Under the pieces are notes generated by a model. It was not told the origin of the DNA, did not search any database, and saw only the letters and a program-made list of their open reading frames with translations. Positions 48,770 through 58,800 of a DNA stretch of 64,000 bases are shown one piece after another (the first letter of the stretch is position 1; every line of letters begins with the position of its first letter). The stretch spans positions 2,108,001 through 2,172,000 of the forward strand of contig NZ_CP065230.1 of assembly GCF_015767635.1 (NCBI RefSeq). The letters are read 5' to 3'. This DNA is from Halomonas sp. A40-4. GTDB lineage: Bacteria > Pseudomonadota > Gammaproteobacteria > Pseudomonadales > Halomonadaceae. The translations under genes were made by a program, and so were the position numbers.

Positions 48770-49031
48770 TGCGTGGCCCTCCTCGCTCAAGGAATCGCGC
48801 GAAGCCGATGGCCGCCATAAAGGCCATCAGCGCCATGACGATAGCCACGTCCAGCAAGCTGGCCACATCGGTGGCGATGGCGACGAGACCAATGGTGCCG
48901 ACAAGAATCGACGAAAAGAGCTCCAGTGCCACCACCCGGTCGGGCAGGCTGGGGCCCTTGAAAAGGCGCACGAAGGCGAGGCACAAGGCCAGGCACATGA
49001 GCGCGAGGCTCAGCAGAATGACAGTCGACAC
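48762..49031 (-). CDS. mnhF: Na+/H+ antiporter subunit F
   Basis: 89 residues from GTG 49031, directly behind AGGAGGGGAGCC; the longer frame is rejected. Three helices with the MnhF segment FVRLFKGPSLPDRVVALE. It is a small membrane subunit of the Mrp complex, placed 13 bp after mnhE. Confidence 0.9.
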   Translation of the reverse strand: MSTVILLSLALMCLALCLAFVRLFKGPSLPDRVVALELFSSILVGTIGLVAIATDVASLLDVAIVMALMAFMAAIGFARFLERGGPRND

Positions 49032-49044
49032 GGCTCCCCTCCTC

Positions 49045-49518
49045 TCAATGGAACAGCTCCAGAGCGCGGCGCTCAAGCTCGGCTAGGCTCCGGCGCAGCT
49101 CGTCCTCGTTGTCGAGGAACATGGCGTGGATGTAAAGCACCCGGCGGTCGTCGGAGACGTCCAGACTCAAGGTGCCAGGCGTCAACGAGATGAGATTGGC
49201 GACGAAGGCAATCTCGAACTCGTTGCTCGCCTTGAGCGGCATCGCAATCACCCCCGGTTTCATGTACCAGGGCGGCGTAATGATGTCGAAGGCCACCTTG
49301 AGGTTGGCCAGCAACAGTTCCTTGAGGAAAAAGCCGATGAACATGATCAGCCGCGGCAGGCGCTGGGCGTGGCCCGCCAGCGCCGGCACCTGGGACTGGA
49401 TCAACGCCAGCACCAGATAGCCGAACAGCAGACCGGCGAGCAGGTTGCGTCCGCTGAAGTCGCCGGTGAGCACTACCCAGGCAAACCCCAGCAACAGGTT
49501 CCAGGCCGCACCGATCAT
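49045..49518 (-). CDS. mnhE: Na+/H+ antiporter subunit E
   Basis: 157 residues, two or three N-terminal helices and a soluble C-terminal domain with the MnhE signature [21 protein letters not shown]. Its ATG overlaps the mnhD stop (ATGA). Confidence 0.92.
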   Translation of the reverse strand: MIGAAWNLLLGFAWVVLTGDFSGRNLLAGLLFGYLVLALIQSQVPALAGHAQRLPRLIMFIGFFLKELLLANLKVAFDIITPPWYMKPGVIAMPLKASNEFEIAFVANLISLTPGTLSLDVSDDRRVLYIHAMFLDNEDELRRSLAELERRALELFH

Positions 49519-51029
49519 GGCATTACCTCCTCAGCCTCGCCCAGCACTGCTTCGATGTAACGAGACGGATCGAGCAGTTCGGTTGCGGAGGCTTCGGCCA
49601 GAGAATAGATCGGCTCGGCGTTGAGGCCGATGAACAAGGTGCACAGTGCCAGCCCCACCACTGGCGCGGTCATCAGCCACATCTCGCGCTGACCCAACGC
49701 TGGATAAGGGTCGGCATCGCCATCCTCCGGAGTAGCCTTCCAGAATACCTCGTTCCAGATCTTGACCATCGAATAGAGCGTCAGCAGGCCGACCAGCAAA
49801 GCGATGAAAGTCACACCCCAGGCCTCGGCCTCAACGCCCGCACGGATCACGATAAACTTGGCGAAGAAGCCGGACAATGGCGGCATGCCCGCCAGTGAAA
49901 GAGCCGGAATCAGAAACAACACGGCCAGCCAGGGATGGCTGCGATACAGCCCGCCCAGTTGCTTGAGCTGATAAGTCCCGCGCAAGCGGTGCACGATGCC
50001 GCTGACCAGGAAGAGATTCGTCTTCACGATGATATGGTGCATGATGTAGAAGACCCCGCCGATGATCGCCAGTGGCGTGAACAGCGCAAGCCCCAGGATC
50101 ATGTAGCCGATCTGGCTGACGATGTGGAACGACAGGATGCGCCGGAACTCATATTGGGCCGCCGCGCCCAATACCCCGGAGAGCATGGTCAGCCCTGCCC
50201 CCCAGAGCAGAATCTCATGGGTATAGCCGGGGCTCTGGTTGAAGATCAGCGTGAAGACCCGATACAACGCGTAGACACCCACCTTGGTAAGCAGCCCGGC
50301 GAACAGCGCCGAGACCGCCACTGGGGGCGTATGGTAGGAAGCTGGCAGCCAGAAGAACAGCGGAAAGGCCGCTGCCTTGATGCCGAAGGCGACCATGAAC
50401 ATCATCGCCAGCACATCGACCATGCCAGTGTCTTCCAGCGTGGCGAGACGCCGGGCGATGTCGGCCATGTTGAGGGTACCGACCATGCCGTAGAGCAAGC
50501 CGACGGCTACCAGGAAGATCACCGAGGACACAAGGTTCAGGGTCACGTACTTGATTGCGCCCTCCATCTGGGCCTTCTCGCTGCCGAGTATCAACAGCGC
50601 AAAGGACGCCACCAGCATTACTTCGAACCAGACGTAGAGATTGAAGATATCGCCGGTGAGGAAGGCCCCGGCTACCCCGGCCAGCAGCAGGTGCATCAGC
50701 GGGAAGTAGCCAAACTTCTCGTGGCCTCGACCAACAGTGGCCAGGGAGTAAAGCGCCACGGCGAAGCCGATAATACCGGTGAGCACCACCATGATGGCGC
50801 CCAACAGGTCGGCCACCAGGCTGATACCGAAGGGCGCCTGCCAGTCACCCATGTGCATCACCAGGATGCCCTCGCGATTCACTGTGGCCAGCAACCAGAT
50901 GGCGGTGGCCAGCAGGCCACCGGTGCCAGCCACGGCGACGAAACGTTGCATGCCGCGGGAGCGCCAGAATACCAGCGAGACGGCCCCGGCAAGTAGCGGG
51001 ATCAGGATGGGCAGCGCAACTTGGGGCAT
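49515..51029 (-). CDS. mnhD: Na+/H+ antiporter subunit D
   Basis: 504 residues from the ATG that shares one base with the mnhC stop (TGATG); GTG one codon earlier is possible. It is homologous to complex I NuoL/M/N proton-pumping subunits, with about 14 helices, the conserved Glu-bearing helix [16 protein letters not shown] and the broken-helix Lys/His region [20 protein letters not shown]. Together with MnhA it forms an ion-translocating pathway of the Mrp complex. Confidence 0.93.
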   Translation of the reverse strand: MPQVALPILIPLLAGAVSLVFWRSRGMQRFVAVAGTGGLLATAIWLLATVNREGILVMHMGDWQAPFGISLVADLLGAIMVVLTGIIGFAVALYSLATVGRGHEKFGYFPLMHLLLAGVAGAFLTGDIFNLYVWFEVMLVASFALLILGSEKAQMEGAIKYVTLNLVSSVIFLVAVGLLYGMVGTLNMADIARRLATLEDTGMVDVLAMMFMVAFGIKAAAFPLFFWLPASYHTPPVAVSALFAGLLTKVGVYALYRVFTLIFNQSPGYTHEILLWGAGLTMLSGVLGAAAQYEFRRILSFHIVSQIGYMILGLALFTPLAIIGGVFYIMHHIIVKTNLFLVSGIVHRLRGTYQLKQLGGLYRSHPWLAVLFLIPALSLAGMPPLSGFFAKFIVIRAGVEAEAWGVTFIALLVGLLTLYSMVKIWNEVFWKATPEDGDADPYPALGQREMWLMTAPVVGLALCTLFIGLNAEPIYSLAEASATELLDPSRYIEAVLGEAEEVMP

Positions 51030-51376
51030 CACGTGTCGGTATCCTTCATCTTGTCGAGGTCATCGGCGCGAACGATCTCCCAGGCACGCCGCACCAGTAC
51101 CACCGCAAAGGACAACACGCCGAAAGCGATGACAATGGCGGTAAGCACCAGGGCTTGTGGCAGCGGGTCGGCGACCGCCCCCTCTGGCGCCGTCATGCCT
51201 GGGGGGACCAGCGGCGGCGCCCCGCGAGTCATTCCTGCGGTAACGAAGATCAACAGGTTGGCCGCATTGGAAAGCAACATCAGTCCGATCACCAGCTTGA
51301 CGATGGAGCGGCGCAGCATCATGTAGATAGCGGTAGCGAACAGGATGCCGATGGACACAGCCATCAATGGTTCCAT
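51029..51376 (-). CDS. mnhC: Na+/H+ antiporter subunit C
   Basis: 115 residues, NuoK-like with three helices ([39 protein letters not shown]). It overlaps mnhB by 13 bp and mnhD by one base. Confidence 0.93.
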   Translation of the reverse strand: MEPLMAVSIGILFATAIYMMLRRSIVKLVIGLMLLSNAANLLIFVTAGMTRGAPPLVPPGMTAPEGAVADPLPQALVLTAIVIAFGVLSFAVVLVRRAWEIVRADDLDKMKDTDT

Positions 51377-51822
51377 GTGGCCTCCTCAGGGTCGGGTTGA
51401 TCCTCGTGGTCGGTCTTGATCAGGGCGCTAATGGCAGTGAGCACCGAGCCTAGCACCACCAGATAGACGCCAATATCGAATATAAGCGGCGTCGAAGCCT
51501 TGAAGTCGATGATCGGGATGGTCCACCACTGGGCGGTAAAGAAAGGATCGCCGACCCACCAGGCAGGCAACGTCGAGAGCACTCCCAGCAGCAATCCCAT
51601 ACCAACCAGATCCCGCGGCGAGACCTTGAGGATGGCGTGCATGGCCCGTCGCCCGAAGGCGAAGAGGTAAAGGGCGAAGGCCCCCGCCGCTACCAGCCCG
51701 GCGATGAATCCCCCGCCCGGCTCATCATGGCCGCGCAACAAAAGAAACACGGAGAACAGCAACTGCAACGGCATCAGCAGCCGCGCGGCAACCGTAAGGA
51801 TCAGCGTGCCCGGTTTAATCAT
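51364..51822 (-). CDS. mnhB: Na+/H+ antiporter subunit B
   Basis: 152 residues from an internal ATG that gives the family start [19 protein letters not shown]; upstream codons overlap mnhA. The MnhB signature [23 protein letters not shown] is intact. Four helices. It overlaps mnhA by 8 bp. Confidence 0.92.
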   Translation of the reverse strand: MIKPGTLILTVAARLLMPLQLLFSVFLLLRGHDEPGGGFIAGLVAAGAFALYLFAFGRRAMHAILKVSPRDLVGMGLLLGVLSTLPAWWVGDPFFTAQWWTIPIIDFKASTPLIFDIGVYLVVLGSVLTAISALIKTDHEDQPDPEEATWNH

Positions 51823-54142
51823 CGTATCTCTCCGGCGGAGCCGAGGGCTTGGCGTCATACTCCTCGGCGTGGAAGCGCATCATGGCATAGACACCGATGG
51901 CCGCCAGGGCCAACACGAACATCTCCCCCAGGGTATCCAGCGCCCGGAAGTCGACCAGGATGACGTTGACGATATTGTGGCCATGGCCCAGCGGCTGACT
52001 GTTCTGGACCATGTAGTCGGAGATCCTGGGCAGCCGCTCGCCACCCAGTACTGAGAGCATCAGCAGCGTGACCATGGTGCCCATCAGGCAGGCGACCACC
52101 AGGTCGCGCAGGCGCTCTGTCGTGGTGGAAAGGGTGGCGAAGCGCGGCAGACGAAATAACACCAGGACCAGCAGGATGACCGTCAGGGTCTCCACCAGCA
52201 ATTGAGTGATGGCCAGGTCCGGCGCACTGAACAGCACAAAAGTCAGGGCGATGGAGAAGCCCATGATACCCACCGCGGCCACCGCGGCCAGGCGGGAGCG
52301 CATCACGCAGGCTGCCACCGCCCCGGCCACCATCAGACCCGCCGTCACCACCTCGTGGAAATAGGCGTCCACCGAAAAGGGAAAGCTCGGCGAGTGCCGG
52401 AAGAATAGCGCATGGCCTACCAGACCCAACAGTACCAGTAGGGTCATCACCAGATAGTTACGGATGTAGCCGTTCTGCAGCATCCGCGTCTGCCATCCGG
52501 CGACCGCCACCAGGCCGCGCATCATGGCCTCATAGCCGGCCTCCGGGCCACGGGTCATGAGCGGTTCCAGCCGCGTCAGCGCGGCGCGCACACGATCCCA
52601 GTGGCGGAATACCAGAATACCTAGCGCAAGGCTGGCCAGCGACAGCATCAGCGGCAGGTTGACCCCGTACCAAAGCGTCAGGTGTGCTGCCACCTCAGCG
52701 GTACCGATCCCGGACGCGGTGGCCGACACCAGGCTATCCAGCAGACCCGGCACCAGACCAAAGACCAGTGACAACCCAGCCAGCAGCGCCGGCCCGAACA
52801 GCATGTCCATGGGCGGGTCGTGGGGCGAACTGGGCGTCGTACGACGCTCCCCGAAGAAGGGGCGCAGCACCACGACGGCCGCCACCGCCAGCGTCAGGAA
52901 GGCCGCCGTGAAGGCCAGCAGCAGAACCAACCAGCGCCAGGCCTCCGCCTCAAGCACCGCCTTGAACATCAGCTCCTTGCCCAAAAAACCCAGCAACGGC
53001 GGCAGGCCGGCCAGGGACACCCCGGCCACCGCAGCGACGACGGCAGTAAGCGGCATCAGCGAGCGCAAGCCGCCCATGGCGGTGACGTCCTTGGTGCCGG
53101 TCTCATGATCGAGGATACCGGCGACCATGAACAACGCGCCCTTATAGAGAGAGTGAGCGAGCAGAAAAACCACGAAAGCAGTCAGGGCACCCTCGGTGCC
53201 AATACCCAGCAGCATGGTCAGGGTGCCCAGCGCCATCACCGTGGAATAGGCCAACTGCTTCTTGATATTGGTGTGCTGAATGGCCAAGAAAGCCCCAGTG
53301 GCCATGGTCAGGGCGCCCACCAGTGACAGGGTAATCACCCAGAGTTCGGTCCCGCCCAGCGAGGGATGCAGGCGAGCCAGCAGATAGACGCCCGCCTTGA
53401 CCATGGTCGCCGAATGCAGATAAGCGGAGACAGGGGTGGGCGCTGCCATGGCGTTGGGCAACCAGAAATGGAAAGGGAATTGGGCCGATTTGGTGAAGGC
53501 GCCCAGCAGCACGCAGACCAAGAGTGGCGCATAGAGGGCATGCTCGCGCAGCGCCTCGCCCTGGCTATTGAGTTCGACGAGTGACCAGCTATCGCCGGCC
53601 ACCCCCAGCATGGCGAAGCCCGCGAGCAATGCCAAACCACCACCCGCAGTAACGAAGAGCCCCTGCAACGCCGACTTTCTAGCCTCCGGGTCGGTGTGGT
53701 TGAAACCGATCAACAGGTAAGACGTGATGCTGGTGAGCTCCCAGAAGACAAACAGCGTCACCAGGTTGTCGGCCAGCACCAGGCCCAGCATCGACATCAT
53801 GAAGGCGGTGATTATCACCAGGAAACGAGCAAGATCGCGATGGCCGCGCAGGTACTCGCCCGCGTAGACCAGCACCAGGGTGCCGATCACCGTGATCAGC
53901 ATCGCGAACAGCCAAGACAACCCGTCGATGAAAAAGGTCAAGCTAATGTCGAGCCCCGGCACCCAGGCCCACTCCAGCAACAGCGACTCGCCGGCCAGTA
54001 TCTCCGGGGCCAGCCCCAGCAACCAGACAGCCATCAGCGCAGGATATGCCGCCATGACTCGCGCCGTGTGCCCACCGAACCAGCGATGCAGCAGCGGGGC
54101 TACCGCCGCCAGCAAAAATCCCATCAATAAGGCAAGTTGCAT
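51815..54142 (-). CDS. mnhA: Na+/H+ antiporter subunit A
   Basis: 775 residues. The N-terminal 500 residues are NuoL-like ([51 protein letters not shown]). The C-terminal 250 carry the MrpA-specific extension with an MbhD/MbhE-like part ([24 protein letters not shown] and [16 protein letters not shown]). It is the first and largest gene of the operon mnhABCDEFG. Its promoter must lie in the 94 bp between it and the FKBP gene stop, unless read-through from the FKBP gene occurs. Confidence 0.94.
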   Translation of the reverse strand: MQLALLMGFLLAAVAPLLHRWFGGHTARVMAAYPALMAVWLLGLAPEILAGESLLLEWAWVPGLDISLTFFIDGLSWLFAMLITVIGTLVLVYAGEYLRGHRDLARFLVIITAFMMSMLGLVLADNLVTLFVFWELTSITSYLLIGFNHTDPEARKSALQGLFVTAGGGLALLAGFAMLGVAGDSWSLVELNSQGEALREHALYAPLLVCVLLGAFTKSAQFPFHFWLPNAMAAPTPVSAYLHSATMVKAGVYLLARLHPSLGGTELWVITLSLVGALTMATGAFLAIQHTNIKKQLAYSTVMALGTLTMLLGIGTEGALTAFVVFLLAHSLYKGALFMVAGILDHETGTKDVTAMGGLRSLMPLTAVVAAVAGVSLAGLPPLLGFLGKELMFKAVLEAEAWRWLVLLLAFTAAFLTLAVAAVVVLRPFFGERRTTPSSPHDPPMDMLFGPALLAGLSLVFGLVPGLLDSLVSATASGIGTAEVAAHLTLWYGVNLPLMLSLASLALGILVFRHWDRVRAALTRLEPLMTRGPEAGYEAMMRGLVAVAGWQTRMLQNGYIRNYLVMTLLVLLGLVGHALFFRHSPSFPFSVDAYFHEVVTAGLMVAGAVAACVMRSRLAAVAAVGIMGFSIALTFVLFSAPDLAITQLLVETLTVILLVLVLFRLPRFATLSTTTERLRDLVVACLMGTMVTLLMLSVLGGERLPRISDYMVQNSQPLGHGHNIVNVILVDFRALDTLGEMFVLALAAIGVYAMMRFHAEEYDAKPSAPPERYDD

Positions 54143-54236
54143 CTGGCGGTATCTCCTGTGTTCTCGCCCCCACGTTCAAGGAGCAAACTTTAGACTAGTC
54201 AGCGCTGGCTTGCCAATCAACGGTTTAAAGTACCTT

Positions 54237-54755
54237 TTAAAGTACCTTGCGGTCTTCTACCTTGCTGTAATCGGTATCCGGCGGTAACGGATGTCCTTTG
54301 GCCAGTTCCGCCCTTGTTGCCTCGCGGATAGTGAGCACGTTGACCTGGTAACGCAACGTATGGCCTGCCAGAGGGTGGTTGGTATCGATGCTCACGTTAT
54401 CCCCATCAAGGCCGAGCACCGTAACGATCTGTGGCCCGGCCTCTCCCTCAGTTTGAAAACGGCTGCCCACCTCAAGCGGGGTATTCCCGAAGGAGGCACG
54501 GCTGACCGTTTGCACCAACGCCTCGTTATAAACCCCGTAGGCGTCTGCCGGGGCCAGCATTACGCTAAGCTCGGCACCTGCTGGCTGGCTTTCCAGGGCA
54601 CGCTCAAGCCCCGGCAGGATATTGTCATGCCCATGCAAATACTCGAGCGGCTTATCCCGCGACTGGGAATCATCCAGCAGTTGTTCTCCGCCATCGTTCA
54701 ACACGTCATACAAACGATAGTGCAAGGTAACCACCTGATGTGCTGAAATCGACAT
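54237..54755 (-). CDS. FKBP-type peptidyl-prolyl cis-trans isomerase (SlyD-like)
   Basis: 172 residues from the ATG after GGAGAGGAGTTTTGC. The FKBP core is interrupted by an IF/flap insertion, as in SlyD/FkpB (HGHDNILPGLERAL, then APADAYGVYNEALVQTV). There is no His-rich metal-binding tail, so it is closer to FkpB-like chaperones than to E. coli SlyD. It accelerates proline isomerisation and acts as a cytoplasmic chaperone. It precedes mnhA on the same strand. Confidence 0.88.
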   Translation of the reverse strand: MSISAHQVVTLHYRLYDVLNDGGEQLLDDSQSRDKPLEYLHGHDNILPGLERALESQPAGAELSVMLAPADAYGVYNEALVQTVSRASFGNTPLEVGSRFQTEGEAGPQIVTVLGLDGDNVSIDTNHPLAGHTLRYQVNVLTIREATRAELAKGHPLPPDTDYSKVEDRKVL

Positions 54756-54853
54756 GCAAAACTCCTCTCCGGTAAGCTGTTGGCTGTGTGTCCAAGCGTG
54801 GGCATAGCGTATCATCAGGCCGCTGTCACCGTCTTACTCTGGAGTCGCATTTC

Positions 54854-56221
54854 ATGCCCACCCCTACGCCCCAGCGCAGTTGGCGCGCCGCCCTGGCGAT
54901 TTACCTGCGTGCCCCGGTCATTACCATGCTGTTTTTGGGGTTTTCCGCCGGACTGCCCTTCTTGCTGGTGTTCTCGACGCTTTCCGCCTGGCTGCGCAGC
55001 GACGGCGTAGAAGTCGCGGCGATTGGCTTTTTCGCCTGGATCGGCATGCTCTATTCAATCAAGTTTTTCTGGGCCCCGGTGGTCGACCGCCTGGCACTGC
55101 CGGTCTTGACCCGCCACTTCGGCCAGCGACGGGGTTGGATGTTGCTCGCCCAGGCAATGATCGCCGCCGGGCTCGTCGGTCTCGCGGGGCTTGAGCCGGT
55201 GGGCAATCTGGGATGGGTCGCGGCCTTTGCGCTGCTGGTGGCTTTCGGTTCCGCCACCCAGGATATTGCCATCGATGCCTTTCGTATCGAATCCGCCGAG
55301 GACGATGTACAGGCGGCCATGGCGTCAACCTATATCATCGGTTATCGAGGCGGGTTGATAGCCGCCGGGGCGTTGGCGCTGTATGTCGCCTCGGCGGTGT
55401 CATGGCAGGTGGCGTACCTGACCATGGCGGCGCTGGTGGGTGTCGGCGTGGTGACCGTACTGGTGCGCCCGGAACCCAAGCGGGCCTCGTTGACGGTGCA
55501 GTTGATTCACGAACCCAGGGTGCGGGCGTTCATTCGAGCCAGTCGGGGCAAACCTAAGCTATTGCGACGCATCGGCGCCTGGGTGATAGGCGCCATCGTT
55601 TGCCCTTTCACCGACTTCTTCACCCGCTATGGGATCAAGGCGCTGTGGCTGTTGGTGTTTATTGGGGTGTTTCGCATCAGCGATCTGGCCATGGCCTCGA
55701 TGGCCAACCCGCTCTACATCGATTTGGGGTTTTCATTGGAGACCATCGCCAACGTAACCAACGTGTTTGGCATCGTGATGAGCATTGCGGGCGGCATTCT
55801 TGGCGGCCTGCTGGTGGCCCGCTACGGCATCGGGCCGCTGCTGATCTTCGGCGCAGGGATTGTGATGGTCACCAACCTGTTATTTGCAGCGCTGGCGCTA
55901 ATTGGCAACCAACTACCCATGCTGGTGCTCACGATTACTGGCGACAACCTGGCCAACGGACTTGCCAGCGCGGTATTCATCGCCTTTCTTTCCAGCCTGA
56001 CCTCCCGCGCCTATACCGCCACCCAGTACGCGCTGTTTTCTTCGTTAATGACGCTACCCGGCAAGTTTCTCAGCGGTTTTGGCGGGCTGGTGGTGACTGG
56101 CCAGGGCTACGCCAGCTTTTTTGTGCTGGCCACCCTGCTGGGCCTGCCCGCCATTTTGCTGGCCATCTGGATCAATCGCGACAAGGAGCTCGTTCCCGCC
56201 CCCGTCGCGGCCACCCGCTAA
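54854..56221 (+). CDS. AmpG-family MFS permease
   Basis: 455 residues from the ATG with GGAGTCGCATTTC upstream. Twelve hydrophobic helices, with the AmpG segments GFSAGLPFLLVFSTLSAWL, KFFWAPVVDRL and SATQDIAIDAFRIES. AmpG imports GlcNAc-anhydro-muropeptides from the periplasm for cell-wall recycling, which would suit the lytic transglycosylase products, though that gene is not linked. It is divergent from the FKBP gene and convergent with the SEC-C gene. Confidence 0.88.
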   Translation: MPTPTPQRSWRAALAIYLRAPVITMLFLGFSAGLPFLLVFSTLSAWLRSDGVEVAAIGFFAWIGMLYSIKFFWAPVVDRLALPVLTRHFGQRRGWMLLAQAMIAAGLVGLAGLEPVGNLGWVAAFALLVAFGSATQDIAIDAFRIESAEDDVQAAMASTYIIGYRGGLIAAGALALYVASAVSWQVAYLTMAALVGVGVVTVLVRPEPKRASLTVQLIHEPRVRAFIRASRGKPKLLRRIGAWVIGAIVCPFTDFFTRYGIKALWLLVFIGVFRISDLAMASMANPLYIDLGFSLETIANVTNVFGIVMSIAGGILGGLLVARYGIGPLLIFGAGIVMVTNLLFAALALIGNQLPMLVLTITGDNLANGLASAVFIAFLSSLTSRAYTATQYALFSSLMTLPGKFLSGFGGLVVTGQGYASFFVLATLLGLPAILLAIWINRDKELVPAPVAATR

Positions 56222-56224
56222 CGC

Positions 56225-58054
56225 TTAACGGCTCGCCGGGCGGTGGGCATCAAGCCAGTCCAACGCCCCCGGGGTCGTCCGCCACTGATCGCGCATCAGT
56301 GTGCGGTATTGCCAGGCCTCGGCTCTCGAGCCAGGATCAACCTGACCATCGGGATGGGGCATTACCGGGCGTGGGTTTTCAGCGCAAATCATGTCCAGCG
56401 TATAGCGGTTATGGGTAACTACCTCCTTGAGCGAACGTTCTGCGGCTTCGTGATGGCCAAGGCGGTATAGCGCCAGCGTGCGGCCCATTAGCAGTCCCAG
56501 CTCCAGCGATCCATCGCCACTGGCTTGTTCGGTGAGCGCCAGCGCCTCTTCATTGCGGTCGTCGCGCAGCAGTTGGTCCAGTACCAGTTCACGGAGCCCC
56601 AGGCTGTCTTCCTGATCGATCGCCAAGAGCTCTTCGGCCAGTTCACGTGAATGCTGACGCGCGCCGCGCTCCATGCCCACCACCAGGGCCAGACCAATGC
56701 GCAGCAGGATGGCATTATTGGCATCGTCCCAGCGCAGGCTACCTTCGCCCTCGGCACGAGCCTGGGTCAGCCAGCGCGAGAGACGTTTGGCCAGCGGTGC
56801 CAACAGACTGGGGGCCATCCACGGCAAGCTGCCAAAACGGCTAGTCAGGGCCAGCGTCAGGTCCTGCACCACTTGAGGCGCATCCAGCCATTCGGGGTGG
56901 GCGCACAACGCCGACATCCACTCCACTGCGTTGCCCCATGGCTCGCCGCGGAAACCCAGCGCTACGTCGTCATCAACCATGACCTGAAACTGCTCGTGCC
57001 AGGCAGCGAACAGCGTCGCTTCGCGTGCGCTGACGTGGTACTCCAGATGCCCGGTATCAGGATTAGGTGTGATGTCGATCTTCGGCGCAGTGGGGAGCGC
57101 GGCGAGCAGCGCCTGCAATGAGATTAGAGGCGTTGCCAAGTCTTCTTCAGCACTGAGCAACTGATCCGCCAGGGTAGCACCGGGGTTGTCCGCCAGCGCC
57201 GCCAGGAAATCGAGCTGATCGTCGTCAAGGTCGCCCTGCCGGACCAAGCGGCGATACCAGAAATTGGCGCGCTCCTTAGCTTCACGCTCGTGCCCTTCAT
57301 GCAGCAGCAGCATGGCTTCGATATACGCCAGCGTCGGCGAATCCGGCAATGCCTGCTGGGCTTTGACAAACGCTGCGCGGGCGCTGTCCAGGTCATCATT
57401 GTCCAGGTGCGTCAGGCATAGCCGTTCAAGTGCCACCCCGCGCAGGAACAGCGGCCCGCGCTCAAGGACTTCGTCGAGCAGGTCGGCACGCTTGCGGGAA
57501 AAACCACGTTCATGGTAAATATCCAGCAGAATTTCAAACGCGGGTTCAGCCTGTTCAGGCAGCCGCGACCAGTCGCTGCCATCGAACAGCGATTCAAGAA
57601 TCTGCATGGCGCGGCCGCTTTGGCCACTTTCAGCGGCAATCAACCCGGCTTCAAGCAGTGCCTGGGGCAGCGCACGCTGGCTATCCAGCGCGGCTTTCAG
57701 GGTCGCGCCCTTCCACTCGCGCAGCGAGAGCATCCACATCATCTGCTCGGGGATTTCAGTGGGGAATTCGACCCGCGCGCAGCACTGCTTGAACTTGTGA
57801 CCGGAATCGCACCAGCAGGGCTCATTTAGACCGGGCGTGGCAAGGGGTTCGCAGGCAAAATCCAGCCGTTCCAATGGCGTTTGCGACCATAGAATGGGGG
57901 CAAGCGCCTGAGCCGTCGCCAGATCATCATTGAAATATTCCGCCCCCTCGGCACGCACCCAGGTCATAAAATCGGGGTAGTGTTCATCCTGCCTGATAGC
58001 CGAGAGTGCCCCGGAGGCAAATCCCAGCAGCTGATCGACCCATACCGCCAGCAT
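56225..58054 (-). CDS. SEC-C motif protein with long helical-repeat region
   Basis: 609 residues from the ATG after GGAGACGGCA; a GTG four codons upstream is an alternative. A SEC-C zinc-binding motif CxC-x8-CC sits at residues 80-92 (CWCDSGHKFKQCC). The remaining 500 residues look like a TPR-type solenoid (ALLEAGLIAAESGQSGRAMQ; FVKAQQALPDSPTLAYIEAM). SEC-C motifs bind zinc and often dock to SecB or the ribosome. I do not recognise a named family; a scaffold or chaperone-adaptor role is inferred. It ends 3 bp from the convergent ampG-like gene. Confidence 0.72.
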   Translation of the reverse strand: MLAVWVDQLLGFASGALSAIRQDEHYPDFMTWVRAEGAEYFNDDLATAQALAPILWSQTPLERLDFACEPLATPGLNEPCWCDSGHKFKQCCARVEFPTEIPEQMMWMLSLREWKGATLKAALDSQRALPQALLEAGLIAAESGQSGRAMQILESLFDGSDWSRLPEQAEPAFEILLDIYHERGFSRKRADLLDEVLERGPLFLRGVALERLCLTHLDNDDLDSARAAFVKAQQALPDSPTLAYIEAMLLLHEGHEREAKERANFWYRRLVRQGDLDDDQLDFLAALADNPGATLADQLLSAEEDLATPLISLQALLAALPTAPKIDITPNPDTGHLEYHVSAREATLFAAWHEQFQVMVDDDVALGFRGEPWGNAVEWMSALCAHPEWLDAPQVVQDLTLALTSRFGSLPWMAPSLLAPLAKRLSRWLTQARAEGEGSLRWDDANNAILLRIGLALVVGMERGARQHSRELAEELLAIDQEDSLGLRELVLDQLLRDDRNEEALALTEQASGDGSLELGLLMGRTLALYRLGHHEAAERSLKEVVTHNRYTLDMICAENPRPVMPHPDGQVDPGSRAEAWQYRTLMRDQWRTTPGALDWLDAHRPASR

Positions 58055-58206
58055 TGCCGTCTCCACTTATAAAAGACCCTATTGAAAAGCGACATAGTCT
58101 AGCATGACCATTGGGGGCACGCAGAGAGGATTGGCAAGATCGCCAAGGACTGCCAGCGGGAAACGCTTCTACCCACCCGGCCAACGTTTATCTGGAGAGC
58201 AACCCA

Positions 58207-58800
58207 ATGGACACATTGACACTAACCACCTGCCAAGGGGCCGAAATAACGCCTCATGTCCAGGCACTGGCACGCCTGCGCATTGAGGTATTTCGTGACT
58301 ACCCCTACCTCTACGATGGTGACCTGAGCTACGAAGCGGATTACCTGGGTCGCTACGCGGATAATCCAGACAGCCTGTTCGTCCTGGTCTTCGACGGCGA
58401 ATCATTGGTGGGCGCCGCCACCGGACAGCCGCTGGCCGATGAAGTCGACGAGTTCCGTCGCCCGTTCGAGGCCAACGGCATTGATCCCTCGAGCGTGTTT
58501 TATTATGGGGAATCGGTGCTGCTTCATGATTACCGTGGACGCGGCATCGGCAAACGCTTCATGGCCGAACGAGAGGCGCATGCCAAGCTCAGAGGGTTTG
58601 ATAGAGTCGCTTTCTGCGCTGTTGAGCGCCCCGCCGGCCATCCACTAGCGCCATCCAATTATCGTCCGCTGCATGATTTCTGGAATGCCCAGGGTTACCA
58701 ACGCCACCCAGAACTCGCCACCACTTTCGCCTGGAAAGATATCGGCGAAAATGAAGAAAGCCACAAATCAATGGTGTTCTGGATGAAGCGTCTCGATTAA
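58207..58800 (+). CDS. GNAT-family N-acetyltransferase
   Basis: 197 residues from the ATG behind GGAGAGCAACCC. The acetyl-CoA loop is LLHDYRGRGIGKRFM (about 101-115), with an N-terminal part unlike RimI and a C-terminal FAWKDIGENEESHKSMVFW shared with uncharacterised GNATs. The substrate is unknown. Its stop overlaps the convergent ABC1 kinase gene by 4 bp. Confidence 0.85.
   Translation: MDTLTLTTCQGAEITPHVQALARLRIEVFRDYPYLYDGDLSYEADYLGRYADNPDSLFVLVFDGESLVGAATGQPLADEVDEFRRPFEANGIDPSSVFYYGESVLLHDYRGRGIGKRFMAEREAHAKLRGFDRVAFCAVERPAGHPLAPSNYRPLHDFWNAQGYQRHPELATTFAWKDIGENEESHKSMVFWMKRLD

Noticed and set aside
48365-54142. mnhABCDEFG as a novel system
   Set aside because: Subunit order, lengths and overlaps are those of standard group 1 Mrp operons; ordinary for a halophile.
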